Shown here: positions 1-8,730 of the stretch, one piece after another
How positions within the stretch are numbered: position 1 is the first letter of the stretch
Layout of the letters: the number at the start of each line of letters is the position of its first letter
Source of the DNA: Campylobacterales bacterium
GTDB taxonomy: Bacteria; Campylobacterota; Campylobacteria; Campylobacterales; Sulfurimonadaceae
Direction of reading: 5' to 3'
Assembly (NCBI GenBank): GCA_024280035.1
Contig: JAJRQV010000072.1
Coordinates: 1 to 46,193, forward strand
Length of the DNA stretch: 46,193 nt
Translations under genes and position numbers: made by a program
The notes under the pieces: model-generated
The model's database searches: none
Seen by the model: only the letters and a program-made list of their open reading frames with translations
What the model was told of the DNA's origin: nothing

Positions 1-515
1 TATTGGGTACAAGTATGTCGTTTAGGAATACTTTGTAAATCTATTTTAACCTCTAAGTTTAGGTTTAATAGTTCACTATATTTCAAAACAATAGAAGCGA
101 TGATTTCAGGAACAGTTTTATCTTGGTATATCGCATACCGTTGGTTAAAAGAGAGATACTGTAGAGGTGAAACTACTTTTATCTGATAAAGTTTTTTTCT
201 TGCTACGCTTCCCTTCTCTTTAGCTTCTACAATCTTGCCATAAATTCTTTTTGACTTAAGCGGATTATTCTCATCTCTTAGATAAATTTCAGCATCAAGG
301 TCAGCTATCTCTTCTACGTTAATGGACTCCTCGCTTACAAAGTCTAAGGTATACAAGAAACCTTCTAGAACTTCACTTTCACCTTTTAGTTTATATACAG
401 AATAAGTGTCTCTTTCTGGAATAAAGGACTCCATAGGCTTATAATCTGCAATTTTCAATCGTGCTGTAATCTTTTGATGGATGAGAGAGTGTAAGGATAA
501 ATCGAGTTCAGACAT
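1..515 (-). CDS. Type VI secretion VgrG-like spike protein, N-terminal part (cut by window edge)
   Basis: Reading leftward from ATG at 513-515 gives an open frame of 171 codons that runs off the window. The later part contains the stretch YLSFNQRYAIYQDKTVPEII and, further on, IPKRHTCTQY. These match the VgrG/phage gpD-type pattern of an R-Y-x-I-x-Q-x-K-x-V-P-x-I-I segment followed by a Y/I-P-x-R-x-x-C-x-Q-Y segment. VgrG trimers form the tip of the type VI secretion spike and carry effectors. Only the start of the first gp27-like domain is visible; the gp5-like needle and any C-terminal effector lie outside. No other T6SS gene is in view. The family is fairly clear from the motif; whether it is an intact, working VgrG cannot be seen. 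Confidence 0.75.
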   Translation of the reverse strand, partial: MSELDLSLHSLIHQKITARLKIADYKPMESFIPERDTYSVYKLKGESEVLEGFLYTLDFVSEESINVEEIADLDAEIYLRDENNPLKSKRIYGKIVEAKEKGSVARKKLYQIKVVSPLQYLSFNQRYAIYQDKTVPEIIASIVLKYSELLNLNLEVKIDLQSIPKRHTCTQ

Positions 516-691
516 AAAAAAACCTTATTAGAAATTTAACTTAATTTAAATTTTATACCGTTTTATAACATATTTTGACATAGTAATTAATTAAAAATCA
601 CAAAAATAGCAGATTAAAGTGCACTATTCTTTTAGAATATGTATTGAATTATAGTAATTATGAGTTAATACAAAAACAATAAGATTATTTA

Positions 692-801
692 ATGGCTAAG
701 AAAAAGGGGTTGATATCGTTAAAAGAGTAGCTTCTCGTAAGACAAAATCACAAGCACTCCGTTATGAGCGGAGGGCTCTATTTGAATGCCTTATTATATA
801 A
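692..801 (+). pseudogene. Possible small basic ORF broken by a 1-nt frameshift
   Basis: ATG at 692 opens only 12 codons before a stop, MAKKKGLISLKE. If one A were added to the A run at 700-705 the frame would continue as VDIVKRVASRKTKSQALRYE and on to TAA at 799-801, giving a Lys/Arg-rich peptide of about 36 residues. No convincing Shine-Dalgarno sequence is seen and the 3' end overlaps the end of the opposite-strand gene. I do not recognise the peptide. It may be a real small gene with a sequencing deletion, a remnant, or chance. Confidence 0.2.
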
Positions 802-1624
802 CTTTTTGGTGTAAGTAAGAAATGCCTTCTTCATCAAGTTTCCCAGAAACAACCTTAGAAAAAATTGGGTTTTGACAATGAAGCAAACTGTCATAAAGTA
901 CAACAAAAACCTCATCTCCTTTTTCTAAAAAAGTCGTCTCACCATAAGTCGTATAACGTGTTGCTCCAATGCTAATAAGCATCTGAGAAGGGTAATTACA
1001 CTCTTTTAAATAGAGAGAAATGTCTTCTAAGGGTCCCTCTTCTTTTTGGGTATTGATTTTATCTTTAATCCACATAATTAACTGCTCGTTAAAGTAACTA
1101 TAACCCTTAATTTCAACATCTTCACCATAACGAAAAGTATTTCCATCACGTTTTAAAAATGAAGAGATTCGCCACATCTCAAGAGTTCCGCCCTCTTCAA
1201 ACTTATCAATAGGAACAAAGTTCTTGCTCATACCCTTAGTGTTTTCACCCCAGTTCTTCTTTTCAGAAATTTTTGAAGCCCCTTTAATACGGCGAGAGCA
1301 ATCATTATAGGCACCAAATGAGACAGGTTTTATAGTCACTACCTTTCCGTTTTCATAAGACAAGTCACATAAAAGAGCTACCTCAGGTTCAGCTTGAATA
1401 TTCTCTTCATAATTAATAAGCGCTTGTGTATCTGTAGAGAGGGGGTACTCAGAAAGTACGCCTCGAGAAGCCTTAGGAAGATAAAAAGGAAAGATTCCCT
1501 TAGGTGCATTTTCATCATCAACTTTAACATTTTTAAAGTCTTCAGCCTCACCAGCTTGGTCTAAATGCAGGGCAAAATTACCCGCAATGCCTAATCCAAT
1601 TACATCTTTAAAATCCATATCCAT
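794..1624 (-). CDS. DUF5718-like protein, possible fumarylacetoacetase-type fold
   Basis: A 276-residue soluble protein with no signal peptide or membrane segment. The N-terminus reads VIGLGIAGNFALHLDQAGEA, which I associate with the DUF5718 family common in Campylobacterota and Vibrio. The middle contains FGAYNDCSRR and GASKISEKKNWG, and later VPIDKFEEGG. The N-D-C-S-R run resembles the N-D-V-S-x-R motif of fumarylacetoacetate hydrolase-fold enzymes, so a related fold is possible, but the metal-binding E-x-E pattern is not evident to me. It ends 62 bp downstream of ybiT on the same strand. Substrate and role are unknown. Confidence 0.7.
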   Translation of the reverse strand: MDMDFKDVIGLGIAGNFALHLDQAGEAEDFKNVKVDDENAPKGIFPFYLPKASRGVLSEYPLSTDTQALINYEENIQAEPEVALLCDLSYENGKVVTIKPVSFGAYNDCSRRIKGASKISEKKNWGENTKGMSKNFVPIDKFEEGGTLEMWRISSFLKRDGNTFRYGEDVEIKGYSYFNEQLIMWIKDKINTQKEEGPLEDISLYLKECNYPSQMLISIGATRYTTYGETTFLEKGDEVFVVLYDSLLHCQNPIFSKVVSGKLDEEGISYLHQKVI

Positions 1625-1686
1625 TTCCTTTCTTTTTACTTTTTTAAGGAGTGAAGCATTCCCAAAATTAGGCTTTTTCTAATTTA

Positions 1687-3288
1687 TTAATGCCCGTGTA
1701 CTTCAGCAAACTCTTCATAAGTTCCTTTAAAATCTAGAAAAGTCCCATCTTCTTCGAGTCTAATAATTCTAGAAGCAAAAGCGTCTAATAATTCTCTATC
1801 GTGTGAGGTACATATAACATTACCTTTAAAGTCACGAAGCCCTTCACCTAAGGCAATAATAGCCTCAAGGTCAAGGTGATTGGTAGGTTCATCTAGTACT
1901 AAAAAGTTGCCCTCTTCTAACATCATTTTAGACAGCATCATACGGTGTTTTTCACCCCCAGAAATCTTCTCTACTGACTTCTCTTGTTGTTCACCATTAA
2001 ACAACATACGCCCTAAACAGTTACGAATCTCTGCGATTTCACGTTTAGGGTCAAAGGCTCTTAACCAGTCATACAGAGTTCCTGTACCCGTAATTGTTTC
2101 AACAGTATCTTGAGGGAAATATGAAGCTTCAATTGTTGCACCCCATTTTACTGTTCCCGAACTTGGCTTCATCTCTTCCATAATAATTTTAAGAAGGGTT
2201 GTTTTACCGATACCATTAGGACCAATGATGGCTACTTTTTCATCTGGATCAAAACGTAAGCTTATACCATTAAGTAGTGTTCCACCCCCTTCACCATAAT
2301 CATGAGAAATATCATTAATTTCAAGAGCTTCTCCACCCATTTGGCGTTTTGCTTTAAATACAATTGATGGATCACGACGAGAAGAAGGTTTTATATCTTC
2401 AATATTAATTTTTTCTAGCTGTTTCTGACGTGAGGTTGCCTGTTTTGCCTTAGATGCATTTGCAGAGAAACGACGTACAAAGGCTTCTAGTTCAGCCTTC
2501 TCTTTTTCTGCCTTAGACTTATCCACTTCAAGTTGTTTCATCATCACGGTTGAAGCAATATACCACTCATCATAATTACCTGTGAACTGACGGATTTTTT
2601 GAAAGTCAACATCTAAAATATGTGTCACTACTGAATTAATAAAGTGTCTATCATGGGAGATAACAACCAGTGTACCTTCATGACGCTTCAGTTCATTTTC
2701 TAACCAACCAATCGTGTCAATATCAAGATTATTCGTAGGTTCATCAAGAAATAACACTTCAGGTTTTGGGTAAAGAACCTGTGCTAAAAGTACCTTGATT
2801 TTAGTCGAAGACTCAACTGTTGACATCAGGTCATTATGAATTTCAGAAGGAATACCAAGGTTTTCTAAGATTTTAGTAATATGAACATCATACTCATACG
2901 TAGGATCTTCTTCAACACAGATAGTCTCTAATTCTGCTAAACGGTTATTGGTCTCATCAGAGTCAAAATCACCAGTTACATAAAGTTCTTCTTTTTCTTT
3001 AATGGCATCATACAGACGTCTGTTTCCATAAAGAACTGCGTCCATAACTGTGAACTCTTCAAAGGCAAATTGATTTTGTCCTAAAACACCAACTTTAAGA
3101 CCCGAACCAATTGAAACATCACCTTCAAACTCATCAATTTCTCCCGAAAGAATCTTTAAAAATGTTGTTTTTCCTGCACCATTTGCACCAATTAGACCAT
3201 AACGTTTATGTTGGTCAAGTTTTAAATTAACGTTATCAAAAAGAACACGTGAACCAAAACGCATAATTAGATTATTTACACTTACCAT
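1687..3288 (-). CDS. ybiT: ABC-F ATPase, YbiT-type
   Basis: A 533-residue soluble twin ATP-binding cassette protein without membrane domains. Cassette 1 has Walker A GANGAGKT (about residues 34-41) and Walker B VLFLDEPTNN. Cassette 2 has GPNGIGKT, signature SGGEKHR and LVLDEPTNHLD. Between them lies the charged linker with FSANASKAKQATSRQKQLEKI, which closely resembles the E. coli YbiT linker. As in YbiT, the first signature motif is degenerate (VESSTKIKVLLAQ instead of LSGGQ). ABC-F proteins bind the ribosomal E site and relieve stalled or non-productive translation; the precise role of YbiT is less clear than that of EttA. The start is supported by the family N-terminus and an RBS-like GGTAAAC sequence. 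Confidence 0.93.
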   Translation of the reverse strand: MVSVNNLIMRFGSRVLFDNVNLKLDQHKRYGLIGANGAGKTTFLKILSGEIDEFEGDVSIGSGLKVGVLGQNQFAFEEFTVMDAVLYGNRRLYDAIKEKEELYVTGDFDSDETNNRLAELETICVEEDPTYEYDVHITKILENLGIPSEIHNDLMSTVESSTKIKVLLAQVLYPKPEVLFLDEPTNNLDIDTIGWLENELKRHEGTLVVISHDRHFINSVVTHILDVDFQKIRQFTGNYDEWYIASTVMMKQLEVDKSKAEKEKAELEAFVRRFSANASKAKQATSRQKQLEKINIEDIKPSSRRDPSIVFKAKRQMGGEALEINDISHDYGEGGGTLLNGISLRFDPDEKVAIIGPNGIGKTTLLKIIMEEMKPSSGTVKWGATIEASYFPQDTVETITGTGTLYDWLRAFDPKREIAEIRNCLGRMLFNGEQQEKSVEKISGGEKHRMMLSKMMLEEGNFLVLDEPTNHLDLEAIIALGEGLRDFKGNVICTSHDRELLDAFASRIIRLEEDGTFLDFKGTYEEFAEVHGH

Positions 3289-3440
3289 TGTTTACCTTTG
3301 TGTAGCTAATAGACTTCTTGCTACTAAATATTGTCGCGATTATATCCAAGAAAATGTTAAGAATGGTTGAGTTTGTATCTCTTTGTAAAAGACTTGATTT
3401 TTTGTGGGTAATATTTTATCTATAAGCAACAGCTTTACTA

Positions 3441-3566
3441 TTAGCTATCCATTACACTTAAGGGTACACTTTCAATACTACCTTTATACTCTTTGTTTGA
3501 TTGTGTCTGAAAGTCTATAATTAAACTCCGTTTAGACTGTATACTTTTTAGCACATCTTCAAGCAT
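3441..3566 (-). CDS. Small protein (41 aa) after the WD40 gene
   Basis: ATG at 3564-3566 lies 3 bp after the stop of the upstream WD40/solenoid gene and is preceded by a TTAGGGT stretch that can serve as a ribosome-binding site. The frame runs 41 codons to TAA at 3441-3443. The product begins MLEDVLKSIQSKRSLIIDFQ and ends SVMDS. It is hydrophilic with no membrane segment. Tight coupling to the preceding gene argues that it is translated; no family is recognised. The remaining gap to ybiT (3289-3440) holds nothing I can identify. Confidence 0.45.
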   Translation of the reverse strand: MLEDVLKSIQSKRSLIIDFQTQSNKEYKGSIESVPLSVMDS

Positions 3567-3569
3567 ACC

Positions 3570-5564
3570 CTAATAACCAAAGATTTTTTGGTACTGCGAA
3601 AAGGCATGTTTTAAGATAGTATCTGTTTCACCTGCCGCGGCGGCTTGTTCAATTTGTGCCCAATATGATATTTTAATCAGATGTAAAATTGAAGGAATCT
3701 TTGACTTTATTTTAGAAAACTTATCCATCACTTTTTTAACCGCAGTAACATTACCCGAAGCAGCATAATTTTCTGCCTTTTCATAATAAGTTAAAAAACC
3801 TTTTTCTATATCTTGGGTAATCTTTGCCTCTTCAAGATAAGGATAAGACTCAATCATATTATAAACAGCTCCAAACTCTTTTTCAGCATAATATTGCATA
3901 GTTTCAGCATATACATTTGCTTTTTTTCTTAACCCCTCTGCAAACTCTTTTTGCGCAGGAAAATAGCTTAACACATCACATAATTTAACCGCATCATAAT
4001 ACTCACCTGAATTAAAAGTGTTTTCTGTATTATTTTGCAAAATTTCACCCATTTTTACAAGTTTTTTGTACTCATCAAACTCTTCTAAAAAAGGATACCC
4101 ATTAACCAATTTAAAGGCATTAAAATAGTCTTTTTCTTTAAGATGTTTTCTAAAAAGAATAAAAACATTTCTATTATTATATAAAGATTTGATTATAAGA
4201 TTTTTTCCAGGAATTACCATAAAAGGTTTAAATAACTGTTTAATCTTCTCTTCACTTGCTCTGTCATTAATAATGCGTTTAACTACTAATAAAATCTTAT
4301 TCCATTCATTTTCCATATGCTTATATTCAGGTGTCTCTTTAAGCGTTGAATACTCTTGTGCAAGAGAATATGCCATCATATATTTCCCTCCTCTTACTGC
4401 CTTAGAAAAGGTCTCAAAAAGGGCATAATCATTAAAAAGCTTTTGAATCAAAAGACGTTTAGAGCTAGAGGCTAAAAAATAATGTAAGGTCGTTTTTGCT
4501 TCTTGTGTTTTACTTTCTCTTAGCAGTGTTTTAGCATGTTCATATGAACGCTCAAAAAGTGTCTCCAAACGTTCATAAATTGATGAGTATAGCAAAAGAG
4601 GATTCTCTTCAGCCATCGTATAGCAACTATCAAAATCTTTATCTTGCATAAAATGTGAGAACTCTTTTTCTTGAGATTTTAGAAGATAAATTGGAATATG
4701 CCCATTACTAAGACCGAAAATTAACATGCTTTTTTCATTACAATACTTCATCTGTGTAATCCCTGCAAGCTGTTTTAAAAAGTCTATCTTTAAAAGTGTT
4801 TCTTCTTTTAAATTATAAAGCCCCACCATACCTGCGAGCCCAGCCACAAAAAGAAAGTTCTCTTTTTCATCTATACAAACAGCTGTAATATGTGAATTGA
4901 ACTTAGGTAAACGTGCAATTACAGAAGATTTCACAATATCCCAAATTAAAATCTCTCCATTTTTATCTGTGGAGAGCAGACGTTGAGAAGAGAGAAAACT
5001 TACTGTAGTGACAGGTTCTTGATGTGAAATGAGTTTATAATGATTTTTTCGAAATGAGCGGTTAAAGACTTTAATTACCTTATCATACCCTGCCGTAGCT
5101 ATCCATCTTCCATCTTTATGTGAGGAGATAGCCGAAACAGAGTCATGATGATGAGAAAGTGTGTCTACTTTTTTTCCTGTAGTGGCACTCCACATATACA
5201 AGCGCCCTTCCATTCCCCCTGTAATAATATACTTATTATCTTTAGTAAACTCCACCGTTTCAACACCCCCCGAATGGGCATTAATATCATGTGTAAAACT
5301 TTTAGTGTTTCTATCAAAAAGTGCCACCTCTTTAGATGTCTTATTATAAAATGCAAGATGTTTGTTATTGTTAGAAATAGCCATATTATTAATATAAAGC
5401 ACATTTCTATCAAACTTACTTTTAAAACCATCTTCTAAGTTAAATTCATTTAAATCATAAACTCTAAAGGTATTATTAACATCAATAACCCCTAATTTAT
5501 TCCCCTCTAAAAGCTCCATAGTATGAACACCATTATGAATATCAAACTGTTTACTAATTTTCAT
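3570..5564 (-). CDS. WD40 beta-propeller plus alpha-helical solenoid protein
   Basis: A 664-residue protein with no signal peptide or membrane span. Residues from about 1 to 310 form successive WD40-like blades, clearest in HSGGVETVEFTKDNKYIITG, HDSVSAISSHKDGRWIATAG and HQEPVTTVSFLSSQRLLSTD. From about 320 to the end it is entirely helical, with a recurring unit of about 65-75 residues around A-x-x-L-x-x-x-Y-P-x-L-E-E (for example FKLVNGYPFLEEF and NMIESYPYLEEA). The propeller-solenoid order resembles eukaryotic coat proteins only in architecture. Its start directly abuts the stop of ychJ (TAGATG), so it is translated from the pta-ackA-ychJ transcript. Likely a protein-interaction scaffold; partners unknown. 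Confidence 0.8.
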   Translation of the reverse strand: MKISKQFDIHNGVHTMELLEGNKLGVIDVNNTFRVYDLNEFNLEDGFKSKFDRNVLYINNMAISNNNKHLAFYNKTSKEVALFDRNTKSFTHDINAHSGGVETVEFTKDNKYIITGGMEGRLYMWSATTGKKVDTLSHHHDSVSAISSHKDGRWIATAGYDKVIKVFNRSFRKNHYKLISHQEPVTTVSFLSSQRLLSTDKNGEILIWDIVKSSVIARLPKFNSHITAVCIDEKENFLFVAGLAGMVGLYNLKEETLLKIDFLKQLAGITQMKYCNEKSMLIFGLSNGHIPIYLLKSQEKEFSHFMQDKDFDSCYTMAEENPLLLYSSIYERLETLFERSYEHAKTLLRESKTQEAKTTLHYFLASSSKRLLIQKLFNDYALFETFSKAVRGGKYMMAYSLAQEYSTLKETPEYKHMENEWNKILLVVKRIINDRASEEKIKQLFKPFMVIPGKNLIIKSLYNNRNVFILFRKHLKEKDYFNAFKLVNGYPFLEEFDEYKKLVKMGEILQNNTENTFNSGEYYDAVKLCDVLSYFPAQKEFAEGLRKKANVYAETMQYYAEKEFGAVYNMIESYPYLEEAKITQDIEKGFLTYYEKAENYAASGNVTAVKKVMDKFSKIKSKIPSILHLIKISYWAQIEQAAAAGETDTILKHAFSQYQKIFGY

Positions 5565-5993
5565 CTATTTTCCACAACATTTTTTATATTTCTTTTCTGA
5601 ACCACAGGGGCAGATCTCATTTCTTTCAATCTTAGATTCAAGTATTACACCCGCATCATATTTTAAACGCCCTGATTCTTTGATAAAAAACGAATGTTCT
5701 CGCAGTACTTGCACCTTGCCAGCATCTTTATAATAAGCCTTAAATGTGACCTCATTTTCAGTAAAACTTTCAATCTTTAACCTTAACCAAACAAGGCTGT
5801 CTAAGGCGTTAAACTTTACCTCAGCAACATTAGCAGTACTAGTATTATTAAGATACTCAGCATTTTTACTTACAAACGCACTATAACGGGAACGCATTAA
5901 TTCTTGTGCATCTGAAGATATCTCTTTTTTATCTAAAAATTTTTGACAACATAAAGCAAAACTTTTTCCACTTCCACAATAACAGGCACTCAT
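5565..5993 (-). CDS. ychJ: YchJ family SEC-C zinc-motif protein
   Basis: A 142-residue protein with two SEC-C motifs, the Zn-binding type found at the SecA C-terminus: CYCGSGKSFALCC at the N-terminus and CPCGSEKKYKKCC at the C-terminus. The central part (LMRSRYSAFVSKNAEYL, then VWLRLKIESF) matches the NTF2-like domain of the YchJ/UPF0225 family. Function is not established; metal or protein binding is expected. The start codon overlaps the ackA stop by 4 bp (ATGA) and the stop abuts the next start, so it is cotranslated in the acetate operon. Confidence 0.9.
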   Translation of the reverse strand: MSACYCGSGKSFALCCQKFLDKKEISSDAQELMRSRYSAFVSKNAEYLNNTSTANVAEVKFNALDSLVWLRLKIESFTENEVTFKAYYKDAGKVQVLREHSFFIKESGRLKYDAGVILESKIERNEICPCGSEKKYKKCCGK

Positions 5994-7174
5994 AAGAGTA
6001 ACTCTTTTGTCTGCAGGGCTATCTCGAGTTCTTCATCTGTTTTAATCACTAAAAGAGGGACTCTTGAATTGGTATGATGAAAAGAGAACTCTTTTTCTTG
6101 CTTAGAGTTGTTTTTTTCTGCATCTGTTTTTATACCAAAAACTTCTAAATCATTACAAATCATTTCTCTTATTTTTGAGGAGTGCTCACCAATACCCGCA
6201 GTAAAAACAAGAGCATCAACTCTTCCTAAAATGGCAAAATATGCCCCAATATATTTTTTAATACGATAGACAAAAATATCGACAGCCAATTGAAAACTTT
6301 TATCTTTATCTTTTTTATCTAAAATAAGTCGCATATCATTTTCACCACACACACCTAAAAGTCCACTTTTTTGATTTAAAAGGATATCTATCTCTTCTAA
6401 GGTATAAGCTTTTTCTTTATAAAGATAAAAAATAATAGCCGAATCAATATCTCCTGAGCGTGTCCCCATAACCAGACCTTCTAAAGGAGTAAATCCCATA
6501 GAAGTGTCCACGCTTAAACCCTCTTTTATTGCACATACACTCGCACCATTACCTAAATGAAGACTAATAATATTCATTTCATCACTGTTTTGATTTAAAA
6601 ACTTAGCCGTCTGTTTTAAGACATACGCATGAGAACTTCCATGAAAACCATAACGACGAATCTTATCCTTTTTATATAAGTCTATTGGTAAGGCATACAT
6701 ATAAGCCTTTGAGGGCATACTCTGATGAAAAGCAGTATCAAAAACAGCAACCTGTTTTAAATGGGGTGCTTTTTTCATCAGTGCTTCAATACCTAAGATA
6801 TTAGCAGGATTATGTAAGGGGGCTAAGGGAATAAGTGATTTTAGTCGTTGTATCATTACCTCATCTACTATACTCGCTTTTGTATAATATTCACCCCCAT
6901 GAACCACTCTGTGCCCTACCGCACTTAACTCGTCTAAACTTACAATCACACCCGAATCAAATAAGATATCAAAAATAACTTCTAAGGTATCATGATGGTT
7001 TTTAATAAAAAGTTTCTTATCTATTTTTTTTTCTTGATGAATACTGAATGAAATCAGCGATTGTACTTCTGCTATTTTCTCTATTAAGCCAGAACAGAAA
7101 CAGCTATTTGTAGTAAGATTAAAAAGCTTAAACTTTAAAGATGAACTTCCTGAATTTAGGACAAGCACTCTCAT
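5990..7174 (-). CDS. ackA: Acetate kinase
   Basis: A 394-residue member of the acetate kinase (ASKHA) family, normal length. Acetyl phosphate + ADP gives acetate + ATP, reversibly. Visible family features: N-terminal LVLNSGSSSLKF phosphate-binding motif, GHRVVHGGE (substrate Arg), AVFDTAFHQSMP (catalytic Asp region), YGFHGSSHAYV (catalytic His), HLGNGASVCAI and GTRSGDIDSA (catalytic Arg). It overlaps pta by 4 bp (ATGA) at its start and ychJ by 4 bp at its end. With Pta it converts acetyl-CoA to acetate with ATP gain, or activates acetate in reverse. The upstream pta is frameshifted, so acetyl-phosphate supply depends on whether that break is real. Confidence 0.97.
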   Translation of the reverse strand: MRVLVLNSGSSSLKFKLFNLTTNSCFCSGLIEKIAEVQSLISFSIHQEKKIDKKLFIKNHHDTLEVIFDILFDSGVIVSLDELSAVGHRVVHGGEYYTKASIVDEVMIQRLKSLIPLAPLHNPANILGIEALMKKAPHLKQVAVFDTAFHQSMPSKAYMYALPIDLYKKDKIRRYGFHGSSHAYVLKQTAKFLNQNSDEMNIISLHLGNGASVCAIKEGLSVDTSMGFTPLEGLVMGTRSGDIDSAIIFYLYKEKAYTLEEIDILLNQKSGLLGVCGENDMRLILDKKDKDKSFQLAVDIFVYRIKKYIGAYFAILGRVDALVFTAGIGEHSSKIREMICNDLEVFGIKTDAEKNNSKQEKEFSFHHTNSRVPLLVIKTDEELEIALQTKELLL

Positions 7175-8730
7175 GAAGAGATACCTGCTTGAATAGCCGT
7201 TATGGCTACAGTATTGACAATATCAGCTACCAAACAGCCTCGACTTAAATCATTAACTGGTTTTTTAAGTCCTTGTAAAACAGGTCCAATAGCAACGGCA
7301 CCTGAAGAGCGTTGAACTGCTTTATAGGTATTGTTTCCCGTATTTAAATCAGGAAAAATAAGTATGGTTGCTTCTCCTGCTACCTTTGAATTAGGTAGCT
7401 TTTTCATAGCAACACTGGGTTCAACTGCCGCATCATACTGAATAGGTCCCTCAATTAAAAATTCAGGTCGACGCCTTTTTACAAGTTCTGTTGCTTCTTT
7501 TACCTTTAAGACCTCAGCTCCCTTACCTGAACTTCCTGTTGAGTATGAAAGCATGGCAATTTTCACTTCTATACCAAAGGCTTTCGCGGTATCTGCTGAG
7601 GAGATAGCAATTTGAGCCAACTCTTTAGCACTAGGATCTTGATTGACAGCACAGTCTGCATATACTAAGACCTTTGTATCCATACACATAAAAAACAGAC
7701 TTGAGACTAAGTCAATATTCTCTTTCGTTTTAATAATTTGAAGAGCAGGACGAATAGTGTCTTGCGTAGTATGAATGGCACCAGAAACCATTCCATCAGC
7801 ATCTCTATTATGCACCATCATTGTGGCAAAATAAGTTGAATGTGCAATAGCATCTTTTGCAGCAAGAAGGCTTAAACCCTTATCTTTACGTAAATTATAA
7901 AAATCTTGTGCATACTTTTCTTGTAGGGGGGAGGCATGGGGTTCTATAATATTTGCCTTCGAGATATCAAGGTCTAAAGAGTTTGCCTTAAAACGTATAT
8001 CTTCTTCACTTCCTAAGAGTGTAATATCAACCACATCTCTACGCAGCAAGACCTCTGTTGCCCGTAAGATTCTCTCATCTAAACTCTCCGGCAAAACAAT
8101 ATGTTTTCTTTGCGCCCTTGCCTTTTCAAAAAGCCCATATTCAAACATTAATGGTGTGGTAATGTCAGACTTATACGCAAAAAATTTATCACTAAAGGTA
8201 GAGATATCAACACTGGCATTAAAAGCCCCCAATGCTAATGCAATCTTTCGCTCACTCCTAGGACGAATCTTAGCATGCACCTTCGAAATCTCTAATGCTG
8301 TAGAAAAGGTATCTTTTTGCGAAAGTAAGATAGGTACTGAAAAACTCTCATTTGCCCCTTCTAGAAGAGACATAATCTCTTTTGAAGGCATGACTCCTCC
8401 TGTTAACATTATTCCAGAAACCATCGCATGATGTTTTGAATAAGACGAGGCTAGAACACCTACTATTATGTCTGCCCTATCTCCAGGAACAATAACAAAA
8501 TCCCCATCTTGCATACGAGAAAGATAATGTTCTAAATTCATCGCAGCAATTTTTGCACGTTGAATATTTCTGCCTAAACTCTCTTCATTTCCAAAAAGTT
8601 TTTTACACTTAACACGCTGAATAATCTCATCTACACTGACTACGTCTAATTCATCAATCTCTTCTAAGGCAAAACTACTGCTTTCATTTTCAAGCCTCTT
8701 TTTAAGCTCTTTATACAGCCTCGTATCCAC
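7171..8730 (-). CDS. pta: Phosphate acetyltransferase, 3' fragment (DRTGG and catalytic domains)
   Basis: A 519-residue frame opening at a GTG (8728-8730). It carries the DRTGG regulatory domain (GDRADIIVGVLASS, then GIMLTGGVMPS) and the complete C-terminal phosphotransacetylase domain starting near IVLPESLDERILRATEVLLR, with DGMVSGAIHTT, MLSYSTGSSGKGAE and the terminal GCLVADIVNTVAITAIQA. The reaction is acetyl-CoA + phosphate to acetyl phosphate + CoA. Long Pta proteins are about 700 residues. The missing N-terminal P-loop-like domain is in another frame directly upstream (8664-9254). The open frame continues upstream of the GTG as DDCKHFASFINR, which shows the GTG is probably not the natural start. 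The catalytic domain is intact, so activity might survive if translation restarts here. Confidence 0.88.
   Translation of the reverse strand: MDTRLYKELKKRLENESSSFALEEIDELDVVSVDEIIQRVKCKKLFGNEESLGRNIQRAKIAAMNLEHYLSRMQDGDFVIVPGDRADIIVGVLASSYSKHHAMVSGIMLTGGVMPSKEIMSLLEGANESFSVPILLSQKDTFSTALEISKVHAKIRPRSERKIALALGAFNASVDISTFSDKFFAYKSDITTPLMFEYGLFEKARAQRKHIVLPESLDERILRATEVLLRRDVVDITLLGSEEDIRFKANSLDLDISKANIIEPHASPLQEKYAQDFYNLRKDKGLSLLAAKDAIAHSTYFATMMVHNRDADGMVSGAIHTTQDTIRPALQIIKTKENIDLVSSLFFMCMDTKVLVYADCAVNQDPSAKELAQIAISSADTAKAFGIEVKIAMLSYSTGSSGKGAEVLKVKEATELVKRRRPEFLIEGPIQYDAAVEPSVAMKKLPNSKVAGEATILIFPDLNTGNNTYKAVQRSSGAVAIGPVLQGLKKPVNDLSRGCLVADIVNTVAITAIQAGISS

Noticed and set aside
5145-5438. Plus-strand ORFs opposite the WD40 gene
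   Set aside because: Shadow frames of a well-supported gene; Cys/Phe-rich translations without family features or ribosome-binding sites.
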